Positions 15,058 through 20,038 of a stretch of DNA of 20,038 bases are shown here, piece by piece; position 1 is the first letter of the stretch; every line of letters begins with the position of its first letter. The notes below the pieces were generated by a model, which did not search any database, was not told the origin of the DNA, and saw nothing but the letters and a program-made list of their open reading frames with translations. The position numbers and the translations under genes are program-made. Source of the stretch: a virus. The DNA is taken from positions 1 to 20,038 of the IMG/VR virus record IMGVR_UViG_3300046369_000444; one strand, written 5' to 3'.

Positions 15058-17905
15058 TATCACGTTCCTTTATATAACTTAAATATGCATCTTTTTGTTC
15101 AGATGTAATGGCGCCGTTATCCATTAACTCCTTCACTGTTTTACCCTGATTACCATTATCAAGCAATCCTTGTACATAAGCCCATTCTGGTCTTTCAAAA
15201 AGATTTCCGTCTTCATCTCTTTTATAACCGTCTTGCTCCATTGCTGAGAAACCTCTTCGGTTTTCATCCACATATGAAAACTGTGATTTTGTTCTGTCTA
15301 TATTTTTTAAACTAATTGCAGTTTCTTTGATAGCGGTCATGTCCATGGTGTATACGCCCATTTTAAAATTATGTGTAACACTTCTTACCTGATAAATTCC
15401 TGATATAAAGTATGATGTGCCGTCACCTTCTTTTATCCATAAACCAGTATTGTTGTCTTCATTCTCTGTGTCTGGGTCAAATAGTCTTGGAGAATTTATA
15501 CTAAACATCATGAAGTTTTCTCTACTTGATACTGCATAATTATCTGCATCAGCATCGTCATCTTCTGTTTTCTTGGCATCTAATCCTGTTTGTTGTATAG
15601 GGTTAAGCAACATTTCTTTTCCTAACCAGTAAGGGTCTCCTCTGAGCTCTAAGTCTAACTTCATTAAAAAATCTATTGCTTGATGCTGATCGTACAAATA
15701 TGTAAATAAATTATTTTTAATTGTTTTAGTTGTACCCACGTTTGCAAATCCAGTTTTGTTATGATATTCTTTTCTTTGTGCAATACCTGTATTGTCTGTT
15801 TCTTCTTCTTTTTTATCATCTTTACTGCTAGGCGTATAATGAGCTTTCTTTGAGCCATCTGATAGTTGCTGTGCATACTTGGTATCGCCTACAAGATCTC
15901 CACCGTACACAAAGTCTGTTGTGGTGGAAGATATTGTATCTGTTTCTGTTGTAACATTTGACTGTGGAGAATTTTTTCTGTTTTCTGTCAGTTTATCTGC
16001 AACTGCTTGAGCTGTTGCCTGATTAGAAAGTAAATCTTCTAATTGCTGTGCTGTAGAACCATTTGTATTTGTAATAAGATCTTTTATTTGTGAACCTGTA
16101 AAGTTTGCGGCATTGCCTATCTCTTTTAAAAAACTTTCTCCTTTTTCAACATCATCTTTTAACTTTTTTAATTGGTCAAAAAATGATCCTGACTTGCCGT
16201 CTTTTTCTGCTTCTTCAACCAGTTTATCTACACCATTATCTTTCAGGGATTCAGTTTTTGCTTTAGGTGAAGGGTTCAGAATACTTTGAGCGTTCAAACT
16301 TATATCGCCCAACATTCCTCTATCAGGCGGTAGTAATAATGCCATACCCTCTCTGTAATCTAAATTTACATTTATAATTTGATCATTTCTGCCTGTAAAA
16401 ATGTATTCGTATGCCTTTTTAATCTTCATCTGATTAACACGTTGCTTTGATTCATCCTTAGTTAAGTTATTATTTTTATCAACTTCTGAAGGGGTAATAG
16501 CAATATCTGTTTTATTAGATTTTCTAGTAACCGGAGTTATGTGAGCCAGTTTTGCATATACTTTTTCTTTGTTATCGAAATCAACATACTCAACACTACC
16601 TCTGAAATCATACCATATAGGTTCTTTAGTTGGCTCAACTTCCTCATTTTCAGGATCTTCTATGTCTTTTGATCTTGATGCTTTTTGCATAAATTCTTTA
16701 TTCATGGACAGTATTATACCTAATACCCTATCCATTGTTATACCTTCTTTGAGATCTAATGTAATATTATTTGTTTCTGGGTTTTTATTAATTGAAGAGC
16801 TTTTAGCCTTGTCTGGAGTTTCCTCACTTTCCTCGGTGGCCTCTTCTGTATCTTTTGCTTCTGTAACTTCTAATTTAGTAATTTTTGCAATAGTTTCTGC
16901 ATTATCAATATCTAGTGATTGGTCAGTTATATCAAAATTTGGCACAAAATAATCATCTCTACTTTCAAGTACTTTGTCTGAACCTTCTTTTGAGAAATCT
17001 TTTTCACCCAGATCATCTAATCCAAACGAAATCCTATCTATTATTTCTTCTTTTTCGTTGTACTCGTTTGTTTGTGTTTCTAAGTCCTTTAACATCATGC
17101 CAATAGTTCTGCCAGATATAGTATAAAACTTTCTGGTTCTAAAAAATGTATCAGCAGTATATGTGTCATTTTTCATCACTGTCTGGAACTGATATGTAGA
17201 TCCTGACTGATCTATACTCATGGAGAAATTTTTCAGTAATAATGTATAAACAAACGGCCCTGAAATATCTACAAGTTCTCCACCTTTGTCCATATCCCAA
17301 TCGTCCATATTTTCGTTGGATTCTTTTCTGCCTCTAAAAGTTACTTCTAAAAAGAAAGGACAATCAATAGCATCTGCAGGAGCACCTAAATATGTTCTGG
17401 CTTTTACTATTTGATCTGGGAAGTCTGCGGCATTTGGTTGTGTGATTGTAAAATTGACCTGGCTACCTTCTGTACCGCCACCAATTGCACCAGGAACTGT
17501 TACTATTTCTAATTCATCTATTCCAACTTCTGTGACACCTGTTTGTGCTAATACTACTGTATTTTCTGGAGGTGCAGTAACTGAATTATTTAAATAACCG
17601 TCTCCTGTAGTATATAATGTTCCTTTTTTATTTGCTACTGTTTCTCTAGCATCGTTTCCATCAGATACATCAGAATCCTGTGTAACACCTGCTGGATTGC
17701 CTGCACTGGTATTTTTACTACCTGGACCTATCATATAAAGTTTTAAATTATATGTAGGCAAATCATATCGGTCTAAAATGTTACCAAAAACATCTCCAAT
17801 ATATTCGTTTATTATTTGTGGAGGCTTCTTCTCTACATTGACCTTAGTAGTTCTAGTCGGCTCATTATGTTGTCTGCCTGTTCCATCACCCGCATCTTGA
17901 GCCAT
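15050..17905 (-). CDS. Virion structural protein, probable baseplate hub (gp27-like role)
   Basis: A 951-residue protein between gp53 and gp5. The N-terminal half is beta-rich, with TVVLAQTGVTEVGIDELEI at about 116-134, DCPFFLEVTFRGRKE at 181-195, FVYTLLLKNFSMSID at 218-232 and YQFQTVMKND at 238-247, a pattern I recall from structural proteins of marine T4-like phages. Acidic, probably disordered stretches follow near 355-380 and in the 540-720 region. The C-terminal part (LELRGDPYWLG at 752, GIYQVRSVTHNFKMGVYTMDM at 836-856) resembles the closing strands of gp27/late-control-D hub proteins. Position directly before gp5, its T4 partner, supports a hub role, but it is far longer than T4 gp27 (about 390). 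The hub role is inference. It has a strong ribosome site (GGAGG, inside gp53) five bases before the ATG. Confidence 0.72.
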   Translation of the reverse strand: MAQDAGDGTGRQHNEPTRTTKVNVEKKPPQIINEYIGDVFGNILDRYDLPTYNLKLYMIGPGSKNTSAGNPAGVTQDSDVSDGNDARETVANKKGTLYTTGDGYLNNSVTAPPENTVVLAQTGVTEVGIDELEIVTVPGAIGGGTEGSQVNFTITQPNAADFPDQIVKARTYLGAPADAIDCPFFLEVTFRGRKESNENMDDWDMDKGGELVDISGPFVYTLLLKNFSMSIDQSGSTYQFQTVMKNDTYTADTFFRTRKFYTISGRTIGMMLKDLETQTNEYNEKEEIIDRISFGLDDLGEKDFSKEGSDKVLESRDDYFVPNFDITDQSLDIDNAETIAKITKLEVTEAKDTEEATEESEETPDKAKSSSINKNPETNNITLDLKEGITMDRVLGIILSMNKEFMQKASRSKDIEDPENEEVEPTKEPIWYDFRGSVEYVDFDNKEKVYAKLAHITPVTRKSNKTDIAITPSEVDKNNNLTKDESKQRVNQMKIKKAYEYIFTGRNDQIINVNLDYREGMALLLPPDRGMLGDISLNAQSILNPSPKAKTESLKDNGVDKLVEEAEKDGKSGSFFDQLKKLKDDVEKGESFLKEIGNAANFTGSQIKDLITNTNGSTAQQLEDLLSNQATAQAVADKLTENRKNSPQSNVTTETDTISSTTTDFVYGGDLVGDTKYAQQLSDGSKKAHYTPSSKDDKKEEETDNTGIAQRKEYHNKTGFANVGTTKTIKNNLFTYLYDQHQAIDFLMKLDLELRGDPYWLGKEMLLNPIQQTGLDAKKTEDDDADADNYAVSSRENFMMFSINSPRLFDPDTENEDNNTGLWIKEGDGTSYFISGIYQVRSVTHNFKMGVYTMDMTAIKETAISLKNIDRTKSQFSYVDENRRGFSAMEQDGYKRDEDGNLFERPEWAYVQGLLDNGNQGKTVKELMDNGAITSEQKDAYLSYIKERDNG

Positions 17906-17906
17906 G

Positions 17907-18209
17907 TTAACCTCCTGCTACAGATTTGACAGATTCCGGAGATGGTAATTTAATAGTTATGCCTGCTTTAAAGTCTCTAATAGGATCTTTTAAAATGTCA
18001 GGATTTCGTAATGCAAATACCCACCATAATGATGTAGTGCCGTATACTTTATATGCAAGTATATCCGGTCTGCCTTCCACATCGCTACCAATTTCGTAAT
18101 CTTCGTCGTAAAGGCCTTTAGGCATCCTAGGTAAATTATTTACATCTAGGAAGTTGTCTATAAGTCCTGCGTTTCTTAAGAAACTATTACTGCTGTGAAA
18201 TTTTGCCAT
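17907..18209 (-). CDS. gp53: Baseplate wedge subunit gp53 (short form)
   Basis: gp53 joins adjacent wedges in the T4 baseplate through a LysM-like fold. The 100-residue product shows the recognisable core RPDILAYKVYGTTSLWWVFALRN (around 47-69), followed by DPIRDFKAGITIKLPS, which is the LysM-like part of the family. It is about half the length of T4 gp53 (about 196), so it is close to a minimal version with a short N-terminal arm. The ATG overlaps the gp48 stop (TAATG), and the next gene starts a few bases after its stop, so it is coupled on both sides. Confidence 0.85.
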   Translation of the reverse strand: MAKFHSSNSFLRNAGLIDNFLDVNNLPRMPKGLYDEDYEIGSDVEGRPDILAYKVYGTTSLWWVFALRNPDILKDPIRDFKAGITIKLPSPESVKSVAGG

Positions 18210-19147
18210 TAAATAAATCCGTCCATATATCCATTGCCTGTTGTAAGGCTTGTGATATCATATCTTTTTCTTAGTTTCTGTGGTGTGTAGTTTACTGATA
18301 AGTTGATTGAAATTAGTGCGGCCGTAGGTACATAAGTCACGGTGTCTTCACCGCCCATTTTATAATGTACTGGAACATAATCTATATCTTCTCCATATTG
18401 TATGGAATAATCTTTAATTATAACAGGAACTTTATTAAAACCGTGCTGTCCTAAATATTCAAATAGTAACACAGGCGGTGGTGTTCCTGCTACACCTTGT
18501 GCAACTGAGGATTCACCAGCAAAACTTTTTGTTGCTACTTTTAAGAAAGTTATAATTGCTAACATATATCTTGCTTCGTCGATATTGTTTGCTGTAAATT
18601 CAGAAGCAATAGGAAGTTCAGGAGGTCTACTATTCATATAGGAATGTATTGGATAATTCATACCCTGTAATTCATGTGCCTGATAATTTGCACCAGCAGA
18701 TACAAAAATTTGCGGTGTATATTGCCATACAAGACCACCAGAGTCTATAATAGGTTGCATTATATTTGTGCCACCTACTTCACTCTGATCTGCATAGTTT
18801 ATACCATACACATATTTCTCTCCACCTCTTTTAGGTCGTAATCTAGCTCTCCAATCGTAATTTTGTTGGAGTGGTAATTGGCTTGCTTCGGACTTTAAAT
18901 TTCCAAACTGTTCAGTTTGTTGTTGTAATTCTTGCCTTAACTGAAGCTCACTCAACATCCTAGCACCAAAAAGTAAATTTTGGTCTGGGTTTCTGGGAGG
19001 ATTACTTAATCCAGGTATATAATCTCCAAATGCATTGCCCAAAAGATTACCTGCAATCCTTCTTGCATGAGGATTTTTAATACCACTTAATTTTTGGTTA
19101 GCCTTGGCACCTAAATAGCCACTAGCAATGTTTTTTAAAAAACCCAT
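18209..19147 (-). CDS. gp48: Baseplate tail-tube cap/initiator protein, gp48-like
   Basis: A 312-residue protein, close in size to T4 gp48 (364) and gp54 (320), the two tube-like proteins that cap the hub and start the tail tube. Residues 1-55 are basic and Gly/Asn-rich. The core holds GGLVWQYTPQIFVSAGANY at about 140-158, a helix DEARYMLAIITFLKVATKSF, then PPVLLFEYLGQHGFNKVPVII and IKDYSIQYGEDIDYVP, ending with ALISINLSVNYTPQKLRKRYD. This beta-helix-beta layout is tube-protein-like and is what marine phages have as gp48. I cannot exclude that gp54 is the closer match. It is first in the operon, with a ribosome site AGGAG five bases before the ATG and a late promoter upstream. Confidence 0.75.
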   Translation of the reverse strand: MGFLKNIASGYLGAKANQKLSGIKNPHARRIAGNLLGNAFGDYIPGLSNPPRNPDQNLLFGARMLSELQLRQELQQQTEQFGNLKSEASQLPLQQNYDWRARLRPKRGGEKYVYGINYADQSEVGGTNIMQPIIDSGGLVWQYTPQIFVSAGANYQAHELQGMNYPIHSYMNSRPPELPIASEFTANNIDEARYMLAIITFLKVATKSFAGESSVAQGVAGTPPPVLLFEYLGQHGFNKVPVIIKDYSIQYGEDIDYVPVHYKMGGEDTVTYVPTAALISINLSVNYTPQKLRKRYDITSLTTGNGYMDGFI

Positions 19148-19165
19148 ATATTCTCCTATTACATC

Positions 19166-19173
19166 TATTTATC
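19166..19173 (-). promoter_or_regulatory. T4-type late promoter for gp48-gp53-hub-gp5 operon
   Basis: The minus strand reads CTGATAAATAG, the box being GATAAATA, identical to the one before gp25. With the usual spacing transcription would start near 19160, giving a leader of about 13 bases that still includes the ribosome site AGGAG. gp55, whose T4 counterpart recognises such boxes, is encoded next door. Confidence 0.7.
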
Positions 19174-19243
19174 AGGTTTATTAAAACATGTTATAATATT
19201 CCTATAAACATTTCCAGTTTTCTCCAGATCTGGTAAATATTAA

Positions 19244-19271
19244 TTGACAATGCACTATTACTGTGTATAAT
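19244..19271 (+). promoter_or_regulatory. Consensus sigma70-type promoter for gp55
   Basis: TTGACA at 19244-19249 and TATAAT at 19266-19271 are both perfect, with a 16-base spacer. Transcription should start near 19278, about 33 bases before the gp55 ATG. This fits a gene read by the host polymerase before late transcription begins. Confidence 0.85.
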
Positions 19272-19310
19272 ACTAACAATATAAATGAATTATAATTTTG
19301 AGGAGAGTTC

Positions 19311-20038
19311 ATGGCACAGAAGAAAGTCAATTATCTAAATAATAAAGATATATTAAAAGAAATCCATAAGAGCAAAATGACATACTGCTGGTTAGCAGAT
19401 GAGAATTATGGCTTTTTTGATATCATATTAGAAGACGTTAAAAAGATCAACAGAATCAGTATTAAAGCCGCAAGAGAAAATAAAGCCGCAAAGATGCAGT
19501 ATGACGCATATCAGGCCGCAATGGCATTACATGATCCTAAAGATTACAGAAATAAACCCAAGCAAAAAGAATTTGCTGTAGATCCTAAAAGCATAGCAAA
19601 AGAGGACTTAGTTTTCCGTGTAATGACAATGGAACACATTCCATTAGAACCAGGCAGGAAAAAGAATCCTAGGAACGAAGCAGAAACAAAAGCAAAGGTT
19701 AATTTTCCTCCGTTTATGCATTATGCATACGTTGGTGATGAAATTAAGGAAGTTGCAAGAAGTCATTGGGAAGGTGGCATAGGCAATGGACACTTTAATC
19801 CTGAACACGGAAAGATCACAAATAAATTAGGAACTATGTTTTTAAAATTAGTTGAAAGATATAGTCACAGAGGTAACTGGAGAGGTTATACTTATGTAGA
19901 TGAAATGCGTGGACAAGCATTGCTACAATTAAGTTATATTGGCCTACAGTTTAATGAGCAAAAATCAGATAACCCATTTGCTTATTATACAGCCGCCGTT
20001 AATAATAGTTTTACAAGAGTACTTAACTTGGAAAAAAG
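19311..20038 (+). CDS. gp55: Late-transcription sigma factor gp55 (partial, C-terminus outside window)
   Basis: gp55 binds core RNA polymerase and directs it to late promoters. The frame is open from ATG 19311 to the window end (242 full codons). The N-terminus VNYLNNKDILKEI at 6-18 matches T4 gp55 (NYVNNKELLQAI as I recall it), and GYTYVDEMRGQALLQLSYI (192-210) plus NPFAYYTAAVNNSFTRVL (221-238) match its sigma-region-2-like core. Between these lies a stretch of about 184 residues where T4 has about 50, so there is a large insertion, rich in Lys and Ala at 43-100. A clear ribosome site (GAGGAGAG, 19300-19307) precedes the ATG. It is read from a strong sigma70-type promoter and away from the baseplate operon. 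Confidence 0.9.
   Translation, partial: MAQKKVNYLNNKDILKEIHKSKMTYCWLADENYGFFDIILEDVKKINRISIKAARENKAAKMQYDAYQAAMALHDPKDYRNKPKQKEFAVDPKSIAKEDLVFRVMTMEHIPLEPGRKKNPRNEAETKAKVNFPPFMHYAYVGDEIKEVARSHWEGGIGNGHFNPEHGKITNKLGTMFLKLVERYSHRGNWRGYTYVDEMRGQALLQLSYIGLQFNEQKSDNPFAYYTAAVNNSFTRVLNLEK

Larger units (their letters stand above)
19148..19310. promoter_or_regulatory. Divergent intergenic control region (gp48 operon / gp55)
   Basis: A 163-base AT-rich gap without a gene between two divergent starts. It holds a late-type box for the minus strand, a consensus sigma70-type promoter for the plus strand, a perfect 10-base palindrome CCAGATCTGG at 19224-19233 between them, and a second late-like box TATAAATG on the plus strand at 19280-19287. 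Confidence 0.7.

Noticed and set aside
15058-15063. GTG start for gp5 six bases upstream of the ATG
   Set aside because: It leaves only two bases between the ribosome site AAGGA and the start codon. The ATG has proper spacing.
19192-19197. Additional TATAAT on the plus strand
   Set aside because: No -35 box at a suitable distance. AT-rich sequence gives such hexamers by chance.
1-20038. tRNA genes, CRISPR arrays, insertion sequences
   Set aside because: No cloverleaf, regular repeat-spacer pattern or transposase sequence was seen on reading both strands.

Overview
The window is part of an AT-rich genome of a marine-type, T4-like contractile-tailed phage (myovirus). The evidence is a contiguous block of baseplate genes recognisable as T4 gp48, gp53, gp5, gp25 and gp6 counterparts, plus the 5' part of the T4-type late sigma factor gp55. 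Sequence style (long baseplate proteins, low GC, no recognisable T4 gp7-gp12) resembles phages of marine bacteria such as cyanophages or pelagiphages. The host cannot be settled from this window. I saw no tRNA, rRNA, CRISPR array or insertion sequence.

Layout, right to left on the minus strand: a late-type promoter (GATAAATA, 19166-19173) drives the tail-tube cap gp48, baseplate wedge gp53, a 951-residue probable hub protein and the hub/spike protein gp5. Junctions are very tight (TAATG or a few bases). A second late-type promoter (11382-11389) drives gp25, gp6 and a giant structural gene that starts at 6813 and is still open at base 1 (at least 2271 codons). Together these supply hub, spike, tube initiator and wedge parts of one baseplate, and the giant protein sits where T4 has gp7.

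Two places break this pattern. Between gp5 and gp25 a plus-strand pair (alpha/beta hydrolase, then a small coiled-coil protein) has its own consensus sigma70-type promoter, which suggests early expression by the host polymerase. At the right edge gp55 is read divergently from the gp48 operon, also from a consensus sigma70-type promoter, so the late sigma factor lies next to one of its probable target promoters.

The most interesting observations are: (1) predicted leaderless transcripts on both sides of the 11377-11454 divergent region; (2) a giant tail protein carrying FCCH-like, YHYH-like and CBM5/12-like modules; (3) a gp5 with a lysozyme-like lobe moved to its C-terminus and apparently without the catalytic lobe; (4) a hydrolase with a complete-looking Ser-Asp-His triad inside the baseplate cluster; (5) a gp55 with a large insertion relative to T4.
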